DNA from: Phycisphaerales bacterium
GTDB lineage: Bacteria > Planctomycetota > Phycisphaerae > Phycisphaerales > UBA1924
Assembly: GCA_040221175.1 (NCBI GenBank)
Contig: JAVJVK010000013.1
Span: 1 to 64,000 of the forward strand
DNA length: 64,000 nucleotides
Direction of reading: 5' to 3'
Of the stretch, positions 27,397 to 37,565 are shown in pieces (position 1 is the stretch's first letter; every line of letters starts with the position of its first letter). A program made the translations under genes and the position numbers. Below the pieces are notes generated by a model. The model searched no databases. It saw only the letters and a list, made by a program, of their open reading frames with translations, and was not told where the DNA came from.

Positions 27397-28179
27397 ATGC
27401 AACGCCGAACCACCAGGCTGACCATGATCCTGACGCTGTCCGCGGCAGCGATTGTCTCCACGGCGACGCTCGCGGGCTGCCGCGGCGATCGCTCGGAAGA
27501 GAATCCGCGGCAATTCTTCCCGGACATGGACGACAACCCGAACTTCAGCCCGCAGGCTGCCACGCCCCTGTTTGCCGATGGCCGGCAGATGCGACCGCCG
27601 GTGGGGGGCACCGTTGCATTCGGTGCGTTTACCTTCACCGAGTCCACGCTGGGCGAACAGTCCGAGTGGGCCGACGCGTTCATCAGCGAGCGGCAGGACC
27701 TGCTCGCGGAGGGCGCGAGCGTCTACGCCGGCCTGAACGAGGACGGCACGTTCATCGAACGCATGCCCACCGAGCTGACCAGTGAACTGCTCGCTCGCGG
27801 CGAGGAACGCTTCAACATCTACTGCGCCGCCTGTCACGGCTACGCCGGCGACGGCAACGGCATGGTCGGGCGTCGCTGGTCGGCCCCGGTTCCCAGCTTC
27901 CACGACGCCAAGTACAAGGACCTGAGCGAGCCCACGGCCGGCGATGGCTACCTGTTCCACATCGCACGCAACGGGCTGAAGCACCCCGATGGCCGCTACC
28001 GCATGCCCGGCTACGGACACGCCCTGAGCATCGAAGACACCTGGGCAGTCGTGGCCCATATCCGCGTCTTGCAGCAGGCCTTCGACAACGACCCGCAGTC
28101 CCTGCCCGCCGAGGCCAGAGACCAACTCGATCCTCGCGGTCGATCGACGCGTTCGACCGAGCAAGGGGGTGGTCAGTGA
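27397..28179 (+). CDS. actE: alternative complex III subunit ActE, monohaem cytochrome c lipoprotein
   Basis: 260 residues starting 4 bases after actD. Signal peptide with lipobox LAGC (Cys about residue 28) predicts lipid anchoring. One haem site, CAACH at about residue 148, with the distal Met in RYRMPGYGHALS. The upstream segment DMDDNPNFSPQ...MRPPVGGTVAFG is the conserved ActE linker that wraps the complex. It carries electrons from ActA toward the oxidase. The stop overlaps the GTG of actF by four bases. Confidence 0.94.
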   Translation: MQRRTTRLTMILTLSAAAIVSTATLAGCRGDRSEENPRQFFPDMDDNPNFSPQAATPLFADGRQMRPPVGGTVAFGAFTFTESTLGEQSEWADAFISERQDLLAEGASVYAGLNEDGTFIERMPTELTSELLARGEERFNIYCAACHGYAGDGNGMVGRRWSAPVPSFHDAKYKDLSEPTAGDGYLFHIARNGLKHPDGRYRMPGYGHALSIEDTWAVVAHIRVLQQAFDNDPQSLPAEARDQLDPRGRSTRSTEQGGGQ

Positions 28180-29501
28180 GCAGCATCTCCGCCAACCAAC
28201 CCGTGGCCGAGCACCAGCCCGCCCACCTGCAGGATCCGGCTCTGCGCGAAGAGAACATCACGCTGGAGCCCGCCCGCGTCGGCCTGGTCTGGAAGGGCCT
28301 GGCCGGGCTGGGCGTGCTGGGCATCGTGATCGCGATCATCGGCGCGTTCGTGCTCGCCGGCCCCACCAGCACCCACGCGGCAATCCTCCACGTCAAGGGC
28401 ATCCTGCTCATCGGAACGCTCAGCGTCCTGGGCTTCAGCCTGGGCTCGCTGTTCTTCATCATGATCAACGCCGTCGGCGCCGCCGGCTGGCACGTGACCA
28501 TGAAGCGCGTGCTCGAGCAGGCCGCCGCCCTGATCTGGCTGCCGGTCCTGGGCGTCGTTCTGTTTGCCATCTCCGAGATCATCTCGGTGTCCAGCGATCA
28601 CGTGGGCGTGGTCTCCAGTTGGCTAACGCCCGACATCATCGACGAAGAGTACTTCATCACCAAGAAGGGGGCCTACTTCGACCCCATCTTCGTGGGCGCC
28701 CGCATGGCGTTCTACGTGCTCGTCTGGGTCGGGATGAGCCGGCTGGTCTGGAGCATCTCGCGGAAGCAGGAGCGCACGGGCGACCGCTGGCTGACCAACA
28801 AGCTGGCCTTCCACTCGGCCTGGGGCCTGGTGGTCATGGCGCTGGCGACCGCCTTCTTCAGCTTCGACTGGCTCATGGCGCTGACCGACTACAAGTTCTT
28901 CAGCACCATGTGGGGCGTCTACTTCTTCGCCGGCACCCTGTTCGTGACCTTCCCCGCCATGGCCCTGCTGCTCACCTTCCTGCGGTCCAAGGGCAAGATG
29001 CAGGGCCTCATTACCGAAGAGCATCATCACGACCTGAGCAAGTTCATGTTCGGGTTCATCGTGTTCTGGGGCTACATCGCCTACAGCCAGTACTTCCTCA
29101 TCTGGTACAGCCAGATCCCCGAGGAAACCACCTGGTTCATGTTCCGCAAGACCGAGTGGCCCGGCCTGACCATGTTCCTGGTCTTTGGCCACTTCCTCGT
29201 GCCCCTCGTGCTCATGTTCCCGCGTGCGATGCGGCGCACGGCGCTGGGATATGGCACCGTCGCCACGTGGCTGCTGTTCATGCACGTCGTCGATCTCTAC
29301 TGGATCATCCGTCCGTCGCTCGGGGTCACCCTCGAGAACCCGGTGGGCTTCATGCAAGGCTTGTGGGTGGACATCGCGGGCATCGGTGGCGTGGCTGCGT
29401 TGTACACCGGCGTGCTGATCTGGAGGCTTACCAAGGCTCCCCTCGTGAATCGCATGGAACCCCGTATGCCCGAAGCGTTGGGCCACAAGAACTACATCTG
29501 A
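28176..29501 (+). CDS. actF: alternative complex III subunit ActF, NrfD-like membrane protein
   Basis: 441 residues with GTG start coupled to actE. About ten TM helices from residue 45 on. It resembles ActC without the PsrC quinone signature, the known relation of ActF to ActC. Features include SLFFIMINAVGAAGWHVTMKR and FGFIVFWGYIAYSQYFLIWY. Last gene of the act operon; a stem-loop lies 14 bases downstream. Confidence 0.93.
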   Translation: MSSISANQPVAEHQPAHLQDPALREENITLEPARVGLVWKGLAGLGVLGIVIAIIGAFVLAGPTSTHAAILHVKGILLIGTLSVLGFSLGSLFFIMINAVGAAGWHVTMKRVLEQAAALIWLPVLGVVLFAISEIISVSSDHVGVVSSWLTPDIIDEEYFITKKGAYFDPIFVGARMAFYVLVWVGMSRLVWSISRKQERTGDRWLTNKLAFHSAWGLVVMALATAFFSFDWLMALTDYKFFSTMWGVYFFAGTLFVTFPAMALLLTFLRSKGKMQGLITEEHHHDLSKFMFGFIVFWGYIAYSQYFLIWYSQIPEETTWFMFRKTEWPGLTMFLVFGHFLVPLVLMFPRAMRRTALGYGTVATWLLFMHVVDLYWIIRPSLGVTLENPVGFMQGLWVDIAGIGGVAALYTGVLIWRLTKAPLVNRMEPRMPEALGHKNYI

Positions 29502-29514
29502 GCCGTCAACACTG

Positions 29515-29540
29515 GGAGCCATAGGGGTTCCCGTGGCTCC
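29515..29540 (+). terminator. stem-loop after the act operon
   Basis: GGAGCCA and TGGCTCC form a 7-bp stem with an inner GGG-GTT-CCC hairpin. No T-run follows, so it may be an attenuating or 3-prime protecting structure between act and cox rather than a full terminator. Confidence 0.4.
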
Positions 29541-29576
29541 GGCCCGGAGATTCAAGCTCGGAACAAGATCAGCCGT

Positions 29577-29593
29577 ACAGTAATTTGTACTGT
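29577..29593. promoter_or_regulatory. 17-bp palindromic operator candidate before the cox cluster
   Basis: ACAGTA-ATTTG-TACTGT is a perfect 6-bp dyad with a 5-base spacer, 18 bp before the first gene of the cox cluster. A/T-rich in a GC-rich neighbourhood, and 14 of 17 positions match the site at 20411-20427. Likely binding site of a dimeric regulator (inference). Confidence 0.55.
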
Positions 29594-29611
29594 TCCACAG
29601 GAACCAAGAGC

Positions 29612-29971
29612 ATGAGCGCCAACCACAATCACGACGACTGGTTCGCACACACGCGCGAAGAGGGCCTGCCCCAGCAGGAGCATGCCGGGCACGTCGACAC
29701 CCGCGCTCTGCTCATCTTCTACATGGGCATGCTGGCCTTCGTGGTGATCTCGATCATCGGCGTGGCCCTCTTCTTCAAGAGCTACGTCCAGAACGCCCGC
29801 GTCAAGAACATCGAGACGCTCCAACTGGCCGTCGACGCCAACGCGTACAAGGCCGAGACGCTCGAAGAACTCACCCAGTACGGCTGGTCGGGCCAGATCG
29901 TCGAGGGTGCCGCACGCATCCCCATCGACGAAGCCCGGCAGAAGGTCCTCCAGGACTATCGGCAGCGATAA
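29612..29971 (+). CDS. small single-TM protein heading the cox cluster, unknown function
   Basis: 119 residues, start MSANHNHDDW. A His-containing N-terminus (residues 1-28), one TM helix (about 31-54, ALLIFYMGMLAFVVISIIGV) and a periplasmic helix-rich tail. No cofactor motif or known family is recognised. Its position, first in the cluster with SCO1 and oxidase subunits and directly behind the palindrome, suggests a role in oxidase assembly or as an accessory subunit (inference). The gap to the SCO gene is 16 bp. Confidence 0.75.
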   Translation: MSANHNHDDWFAHTREEGLPQQEHAGHVDTRALLIFYMGMLAFVVISIIGVALFFKSYVQNARVKNIETLQLAVDANAYKAETLEELTQYGWSGQIVEGAARIPIDEARQKVLQDYRQR

Positions 29972-29987
29972 GGAACACCGCAACGCC

Positions 29988-30923
29988 ATGAACTCGATCC
30001 TGCGCACACTCTCGATTACGTCGGCGGCCCTCGGGCTGTCCGTGACGGCGTGCGCCCAGATCATCGAGGAGGAAGTCCCCGTCCAGGCTCGCGGGCTGGA
30101 CATCGAGGAGAAGCTCGGCAGCCAGGTTCCGCTGGACGCCCAGTTGACCACCAGCGATGGTGAGTCGGTTCGCCTGGGTGACTTCTTCGACAGTGACGAT
30201 GCCCCCGAGCGAGGCAAGCCCACCATCCTGCTGATGGTCTATTACGACTGCCCGGTGGCCTGCCCGGCGATGCTCGGCAACCTCAACAAGGCCTTCAACG
30301 GCATCGAAGACTGGACCATCGGCGACGAGTACAACGTCTTGGCGGTGTCATTCGATCCGACGAATACACAAGAGCAGGCCCAGCAGTACGCGATGCTGTA
30401 CCGCTCGGGCTACGAGAAGAACCAGGGCGAGACCGACACCGTCGCCGAGGGCTACCGGTTTTTCCGCGCCAGCGGCGACACCTCGCGAGCCATTGCCGAT
30501 TCGGTTGGCTTCGGGTACCGCTACCTCCCCGACGTGGACGAGTATGCCCATGCCACCGGCGCGGTCGTGCTGGCGCCCGATGGCACCGTCTCTCGGTATT
30601 TTTATGGGTTTGACTATCCATCCCGGCAGGTTCGGCTGGCACTGCTCGACGCGGCCGATGGTCGCGTCGGCGCCAGCTTTGGCGACCGGGTGTTGCTGTT
30701 CTGCTATACCTACGACCCCAACAGCAACTCGTACAGCCTGGCGGCCTTCCGCGTGATGCGGGCGGGCGCCGGTCTGACGATCCTGCTCGTGCTCGGCCTG
30801 CTCATCGCCCTCAAGTTGAGCGAGCGCGTGGCCAAGGGTCGGCGGGCGTCTGCGCACACCAACGAAGATTCAGGACTTGACGGCGGCGCCCCGGCTGGGC
30901 GTGCCGCGGGAGCCCACGCATGA
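29988..30923 (+). CDS. SCO1/SenC copper chaperone for CuA assembly
   Basis: 311 residues. N-terminal signal with a possible lipobox (SVTAC, Cys 22). The copper site is complete: CPVAC at 88-92 and His188 in EYAHATGAV. The thioredoxin fold lies at about 50-230 (AVSFDPTNTQEQA is the SCO-family segment). An extra C-terminal TM helix at about 266-288 and a hydrophilic tail are less usual. It delivers copper to the CuA site of the oxidase subunit II whose ATG overlaps its stop by four bases. Confidence 0.92.
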   Translation: MNSILRTLSITSAALGLSVTACAQIIEEEVPVQARGLDIEEKLGSQVPLDAQLTTSDGESVRLGDFFDSDDAPERGKPTILLMVYYDCPVACPAMLGNLNKAFNGIEDWTIGDEYNVLAVSFDPTNTQEQAQQYAMLYRSGYEKNQGETDTVAEGYRFFRASGDTSRAIADSVGFGYRYLPDVDEYAHATGAVVLAPDGTVSRYFYGFDYPSRQVRLALLDAADGRVGASFGDRVLLFCYTYDPNSNSYSLAAFRVMRAGAGLTILLVLGLLIALKLSERVAKGRRASAHTNEDSGLDGGAPAGRAAGAHA

Positions 30924-32173
30924 ACGTGATGAACGCCGCTGTGGCGAACTTCTCGGCCGCCCTAGCCTCGGCCAATCTCCAGGATCTCTTCTGGTTCGGG
31001 GGCAAGAGCTATACCAGTGCCGGTCGGCAAGCAGACTGGATGTTCATGTTCATCTGGTGGCTCTCGGTCGCCTTCTTCGTCGTTCTGATGGTGCTGATGG
31101 TCTATTTCGCCATCCGCTATCGCCGGCGGAAGGGCCAGGCCGCCCCCGCCAGCCCCGGCCACAACACGCCGCTGGAGATCACCTGGACGATCATCCCCAC
31201 GATCTTCTTTTTCGTGATGTTCTTCGAGGGCTTCCGCGGGTACATCAACCTGAACTACAACAAGGTCGGCGCCATCGAGGCCAACCTCATGGCCTTCCAG
31301 TGGAGTTGGACGCTGGAGTACCCCGGCGGCCAGATCACGACCGAAACCGCCACCGAGACCGAAGGCGCCAGCGCCGAGGATGGACGCCAGACGTTCACCA
31401 GCCAGGCCGCGCCGGTCTGGTACTTTCCCGAGAACACGCCCGTGCTGCTGCGCATGACCAGCCGCGACGTGATCCACAGCTTCTGGATTCCCGACTTCCG
31501 CGTGAAGCAGGACATCTTCCCCAACCGCTACACCAGCTACACGTTCGTGCCCGATCCGCTCGACGACGCCTCGCTGATCATGGAGGACCCCGAGCTCGGC
31601 GCCTATCCCTATCGCGACCACATCCTGATGTGCGCCGAGTACTGCGGCGACAACCACTCGGAGATGGCCGGCCTGATCCGCATCGTGCCCCAGGAGATCT
31701 ACGAAGCCAAGCTCGAAATCTTCGGCTCGCCCCGCGGCACCCTGGCCGAGCGCGGACGCATCGTGGCCCAGCAGAACGGCTGCTTCTCGTGCCACTCCGT
31801 CGATGGCTCGGCCGGCACCGGCCCGACGTGGCAGAACCTCTACAACACCGAGCACCAGTACGCCGACGGCAGCACAATCCTTGCCGACGACAACCACATC
31901 CGTGAATCCATCTACGTCCCGGCGGCCAAGATTCGTGCCGGTTACCCGAACCAGATGGTGAGCTACCAGGGGGCCATCAGCCCCGAGCAGCTTGGCTGGA
32001 TCATCTCGTATATGAAGACGCTGAGCGAAGCCACACCCGAGGCCGAGCTTGCCGCCACCCAGGTCGACCCCGACGCCGACGGCGCCGAGGGCGAAGCCGG
32101 GGAGGGCGCCGACGCTGCGGGCGACGCCGGCGCGTCGGATGGATCGATGGAAGGAACCCCCAGCGGTGGCTGA
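30920..32173 (+). CDS. coxB: caa3-type cytochrome c oxidase subunit II with fused cytochrome c
   Basis: 417 residues. Two TM helices (about 42-65 and 88-108), then the cupredoxin domain with a complete CuA site: His186, Cys238, Cys242, His246, Met249 (CAEYCGDNHSEM). A fused class I cytochrome c follows with CFSCH at 288-292 and a Met in PNQMVSYQG. The last about 45 residues are an acidic Ala/Gly/Asp-rich tail. The fused haem c lets ACIII donate electrons directly, as in Rhodothermus. ATG overlaps the SCO gene stop. Confidence 0.95.
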   Translation: MNVMNAAVANFSAALASANLQDLFWFGGKSYTSAGRQADWMFMFIWWLSVAFFVVLMVLMVYFAIRYRRRKGQAAPASPGHNTPLEITWTIIPTIFFFVMFFEGFRGYINLNYNKVGAIEANLMAFQWSWTLEYPGGQITTETATETEGASAEDGRQTFTSQAAPVWYFPENTPVLLRMTSRDVIHSFWIPDFRVKQDIFPNRYTSYTFVPDPLDDASLIMEDPELGAYPYRDHILMCAEYCGDNHSEMAGLIRIVPQEIYEAKLEIFGSPRGTLAERGRIVAQQNGCFSCHSVDGSAGTGPTWQNLYNTEHQYADGSTILADDNHIRESIYVPAAKIRAGYPNQMVSYQGAISPEQLGWIISYMKTLSEATPEAELAATQVDPDADGAEGEAGEGADAAGDAGASDGSMEGTPSGG

Positions 32174-32209
32174 TGCCGCTGCTGTGCAGATTGACTTTGG
32201 AGGCGCACG

Positions 32210-33979
<1,770 letters not shown>

Positions 33980-34033
33980 GTTGCCGACGATCGGGACGGT
34001 TCGTCCCGCCGTGATTGCCAAAGAGAGCCTCGT

Positions 34034-34726
34034 ATGAGCACGATGAATCCACCCTCAGGCCGTGACATGCCCGCCGGGCCCAAGCCGCTGCACGAAACCG
34101 TCGAAAAGGGCCACCACTGGCGGACCAGGGACGACGAGTTCGACGCCGGCAAGCTGGGCATGTGGCTCTTCCTGGGCACCGAGGTGCTGCTGTTTGCCGG
34201 CCTGTTCTGCGGCTATGCGATCATGCGCATGCTGTACCCCGAGGCCTTCGCCAACGGGTCGCACTACCTCAACTGGGTCTACGGTGGCGCCAACACGCTC
34301 ATTCTGCTGTGGTCCAGCTACACCATGGCCGCCGCGATCCGCCATACCCAGCTGGGCGACAAGGCCCGGGCGCAGATCTGCCTGGTCATCACCTGGCTGT
34401 GTGCGCTTGCGTTCCTCCTGATCAAGTTCATCTTCGAGTACGGGCCCAAGTGGGCCGAGGGCAAGCGGCCCGGCGTCCTGTTCAACTATCCCTACGCCGA
34501 GAACCCCATGGAGCCCATGTGGTGGTCGCTCTACTACGCCGCCACGGGCATCCACGCGTCGCACGTGGTCATCGGCATGGGCCTGATCGGCTACCTCATC
34601 TACCGCAACGCCAAGGGCTGGTACGGACCCAAGAACTACCTGGCGATGGAGAACATCGGGCTGTACTGGCACATCGTCGACCTCATCTGGATCTTCCTCT
34701 TCCCCCTGCTGTACCTCATCCACTGA
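34034..34726 (+). CDS. coxC: cytochrome c oxidase subunit III
   Basis: 230 residues, about five to six TM helices from residue 40. Family signatures: GKLGMWLFLGTEVLLFAGLF, and near the C-terminus YWHIVDLIWIFLFPLLYLIH (YWHFVDxxW motif). Slightly larger than five-helix bacterial forms because of an about 35-residue hydrophilic N-terminus. Located 54 bp after coxA and 50 bp before coxD. Confidence 0.95.
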   Translation: MSTMNPPSGRDMPAGPKPLHETVEKGHHWRTRDDEFDAGKLGMWLFLGTEVLLFAGLFCGYAIMRMLYPEAFANGSHYLNWVYGGANTLILLWSSYTMAAAIRHTQLGDKARAQICLVITWLCALAFLLIKFIFEYGPKWAEGKRPGVLFNYPYAENPMEPMWWSLYYAATGIHASHVVIGMGLIGYLIYRNAKGWYGPKNYLAMENIGLYWHIVDLIWIFLFPLLYLIH

Positions 34727-34776
34727 CGCGCCGCGGGACACGACGGACGACCTCGAGACCACTTTCGGAGCCAGAC

Positions 34777-35529
34777 ATGAGCAGCGACGCCCAGCACGAA
34801 CATCCCCGGCCCGACCCCTCGCAGATGACCGACGCGCAGTACGCCGACTACATGGCCGATCCGCACGCGTTCCACCCCGAGCACCACGGGGTGGGCGAGC
34901 ACGGCCACGACGGCGAAGACCACCACGTGACCAGCAAGTTCATGCTGCGTGCGGTGCTGGGCGTCCTCGTGTTCTTCACGATCCTCACCGTCGCAGCCTC
35001 GCGAGCGGAGATCTGGGTGGCCGAGGTGTTCGCGCTCGAGATTCCCACGCTGGTCAACGTGTTCATCGCCATGAGCATCGCGACCATCAAGGCCATCTTC
35101 GTCGTGGCGATCTTCATGCACCTCAAGTGGGATAACCGCCTGAACCTGCTCGTCTTCCTCTTCACCCTCATGGGCGTGGGGCTGTTCATCGGCCTGACCG
35201 CCATGGACCTTGGCAACCGCACCGAGATCTACGACTGGAAGGCCAAGCAGATCCAGGCGGGCGGTTTGGGCAACCTGACGCGTGGCGAGGACGAGACCAT
35301 CAGCGTCGCAATGTACCAGTACGCCAAGGACAAGAAGATCCAGGAAATCGGCGAGGCTGCCTACGAGAAGGAAGCCGCTAAGAAGCACCCGCACCACGGG
35401 CACGACGAGCCCATGCGCTCGCCCGATCGCACGCGCGCCATGCACGGCCTCACGGCGGGCCTGTTCAGCGCCGATGCGGCTACCGAGGGCGCTCACGGCA
35501 AGGACCAGTCCCACGGCGGGGAGCACTGA
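34777..35529 (+). CDS. cytochrome c oxidase subunit IV (CtaF/CyoD-like), His-rich extensions
   Basis: 250 residues, about twice the usual subunit IV. Core TM helices at about 50-68, 84-110 and 120-142, with the signature IKAIFVVAIFMHLKWDNRLN. The N-terminal 50 residues are rich in His/Asp/Glu, and the C-terminal about 100 residues are a charged, His-containing extension (KKHPHHGHDEP) of unknown role, possibly copper binding. Start ATG preceded by GGAG. Confidence 0.85.
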   Translation: MSSDAQHEHPRPDPSQMTDAQYADYMADPHAFHPEHHGVGEHGHDGEDHHVTSKFMLRAVLGVLVFFTILTVAASRAEIWVAEVFALEIPTLVNVFIAMSIATIKAIFVVAIFMHLKWDNRLNLLVFLFTLMGVGLFIGLTAMDLGNRTEIYDWKAKQIQAGGLGNLTRGEDETISVAMYQYAKDKKIQEIGEAAYEKEAAKKHPHHGHDEPMRSPDRTRAMHGLTAGLFSADAATEGAHGKDQSHGGEH

Positions 35530-35552
35530 GCCACACCAACCGAACGGAGACC

Positions 35553-36425
35553 ATGGACACGACCGGGAACGAGATCACGCGCAAGCCATTTGCATGGCAC
35601 CGCGGACGCACCCTCTGGCTTACGACCGCACTCCTCAGCCTCGCGGCGGTCGTCGTTCTTGGATACTTCATGGCCCAGCGGCTCGACCGCTACAACCGCG
35701 ACTCCGGCCGCGAGCTCTACGTCTTCCAGCCCATCACCGCTCGCGAGTTCCTGTGGAACGACACGCCCGTCAGCTTCACCGACGAGGTGGACGCCGACGG
35801 AGCCGACGTCGTCGTCCTGCGGTACGGCCAGGACACCATCCGCCTTCGCTCCGGGCTGACCTCCCTGCCCACCGAGGTGCCCGGCCTGCAGCGACACGAC
35901 GCGTGGCTCAAGGTCCTCCGGTTCGCGCCGCGCAGCGGCAAGTCGATCGAGGAACTCATGGCCGAGATCGACGCGGGCACCGCCGATGAGCGACTCGCCG
36001 CGGTCGTTCGCCTGCAGAGGCCGGGCGTCGATCAGGACAGCTTCGGCCAGGTCATGCGCGGCGACTGGCGTTTCCAGTTCGTCGAACTGCTTCCCGAGGG
36101 CGGCTTCCGAGAGCAAGTCCTCCGCTTTCCCGAGAGCGAGCGAGCTTTTAACCGCCGCGTCAGCGAGGCCCGGCGCGCCGGTGAGCCCGCGCCCGAGCGA
36201 CGCGATGACGAACTCCAGTTCGGTACCTGGCAGTTCGACGCGTCGCTGATGGTCATGCCAAAGAGCGGCCCCCCTGCGCCGCAGTTCGGTCGCGGGGCCA
36301 TGGACGCCTTGGGCTGGACGCTGCCGGTTGCAACGCTGCTCTTCTTCGTGTCGACGATCTCGATTGCCATGGCCTTTGCGCCCGAGCGTGTGCGGCCCGA
36401 AGATCTCGAGGCTGCGTCAAACTGA
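35553..36425 (+). CDS. two-TM protein at the end of the cox cluster, SURF1-like topology
   Basis: 290 residues. TM helices lie at about 22-42 and 258-280 and enclose an about 215-residue extracytoplasmic domain of mixed alpha/beta character. That is the topology of SURF1, the haem A insertion factor, but I see none of SURF1's conserved sequence signatures, so only the layout and the gene position (24 bp after subunit IV) support an assembly role. It otherwise matches no family I recognise. It converges with the DUF389 gene, 11-bp gap. Confidence 0.75.
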   Translation: MDTTGNEITRKPFAWHRGRTLWLTTALLSLAAVVVLGYFMAQRLDRYNRDSGRELYVFQPITAREFLWNDTPVSFTDEVDADGADVVVLRYGQDTIRLRSGLTSLPTEVPGLQRHDAWLKVLRFAPRSGKSIEELMAEIDAGTADERLAAVVRLQRPGVDQDSFGQVMRGDWRFQFVELLPEGGFREQVLRFPESERAFNRRVSEARRAGEPAPERRDDELQFGTWQFDASLMVMPKSGPPAPQFGRGAMDALGWTLPVATLLFFVSTISIAMAFAPERVRPEDLEAASN

Positions 36426-36436
36426 ACCCGCCCGCG

Positions 36437-37558
36437 TCAGCCTGATCCGTCCGGTGTCGCCTGGGACGATTCGGCCGCGTCGAGGAACTGCGCGCCGCCC
36501 GGCAAGCGATCGATCACGGCCGGCCACGCGATGATGATCGCCACCAGCGCCGCCAGCAAGAGCGCCCAGAACAGCATCGCGTACGTGCTCCCCGCGCGGG
36601 CGCGGCGGCTCTCGAGCATCGTGGCCGGCCGAACGCCTTGCAGCCGGAACATTGCCATCGCGCTCAGGTTGATGCAGATCACGTTGGTCGCCGTCAGGAG
36701 CAAGGCGCCGGCCGCCTGCGCCATCGTCGCGTTGGGGCTCACCAGCAGCAGCCCGAAGGTCACCAGCGGCGGCAGGAGCGCGACGGCCACCATGACGCCC
36801 ACCAGCGTGGCCGGTACACCCGTCGTCGATGCCAGCGTGCCCGCGGCCCCCGCACCCAGCGCAATAGCGATGTCGCTGACGCGCGGCACGGTGCGGGCGA
36901 AGAGTTCGCTCGTCTGAGGATCGTCTGCGCCCGCGCTGGCCTGCGCGTAAAGCCCGACGCCCATCGCAAGCGTCACGGCTACGCCCACGCCCATGATGTT
37001 CGTCATGAGCGAACGCCTGGCCAGCCGCAGGTCGCCCAGCGTCAGCGAGAGCGACAGGGCGAGGTTCGGCCCCAGCAGGGGCGCGATCACCATCGCGCCG
37101 ATGATCACCGCGGCACTGTTCTGCACCAGGCCGGCCGCGGCGACCACCGTCGAGAGCACCACCATCGCAAAGAACACGCGCGACGGCTTGGCGCCCGCGA
37201 GCATCTCGTCGACCAATTCATCGCCCGCGACCCGCCCGCCAAAGAACGCGCGCAGCTTCGATGTCCCGTCGTCGTCGGACGGGTCCGGCTCGGGTGGGGG
37301 CTTGGGTTCTTCGATCTGCGGCCGCGTCGCCTCAATGGCCTCGAGGATCAGGCGGAAGCCATCGACCGAGGAATACTGCGCGTCCAGTTTGCGAACCAGA
37401 TCATCGCATTCTTCCTTGGGCAGGACGATGCTCACCCGAACGCGATCCTCGCTGGCAGGCTCGCTCCACATCGTGCTGGAAGGCCGGCGGCCAACCACCT
37501 CGCGGACCTCAAGGTCGTGCCGCCTGGGAAGGATGATCTGGAGCAGCCGGAGCGCCAT
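36437..37558 (-). CDS. DUF389/TIGR00341 membrane protein
   Basis: 373 residues starting MALRLLQIILPRR, the usual opening of this family; the longer frame to 37618 would overlap thyX. A ferredoxin-like N-terminal domain of about 90 residues is followed by a Pro-rich linker and eight or so TM helices. The hallmark AAVIIGAMVIAPLLGPNLALSLSL is present at about 150-175. Function unknown (often annotated as uncharacterised hydrophobic domain). It begins 7 bp after the thyX stop, so the two are co-transcribed. Confidence 0.88.
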   Translation of the reverse strand: MALRLLQIILPRRHDLEVREVVGRRPSSTMWSEPASEDRVRVSIVLPKEECDDLVRKLDAQYSSVDGFRLILEAIEATRPQIEEPKPPPEPDPSDDDGTSKLRAFFGGRVAGDELVDEMLAGAKPSRVFFAMVVLSTVVAAAGLVQNSAAVIIGAMVIAPLLGPNLALSLSLTLGDLRLARRSLMTNIMGVGVAVTLAMGVGLYAQASAGADDPQTSELFARTVPRVSDIAIALGAGAAGTLASTTGVPATLVGVMVAVALLPPLVTFGLLLVSPNATMAQAAGALLLTATNVICINLSAMAMFRLQGVRPATMLESRRARAGSTYAMLFWALLLAALVAIIIAWPAVIDRLPGGAQFLDAAESSQATPDGSG

Positions 37559-37565
37559 GGCTGGC

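Noticed and set aside
35553-36425. Naming this gene surf1
   Set aside because: Only topology and position agree; SURF1 sequence signatures are not visible.
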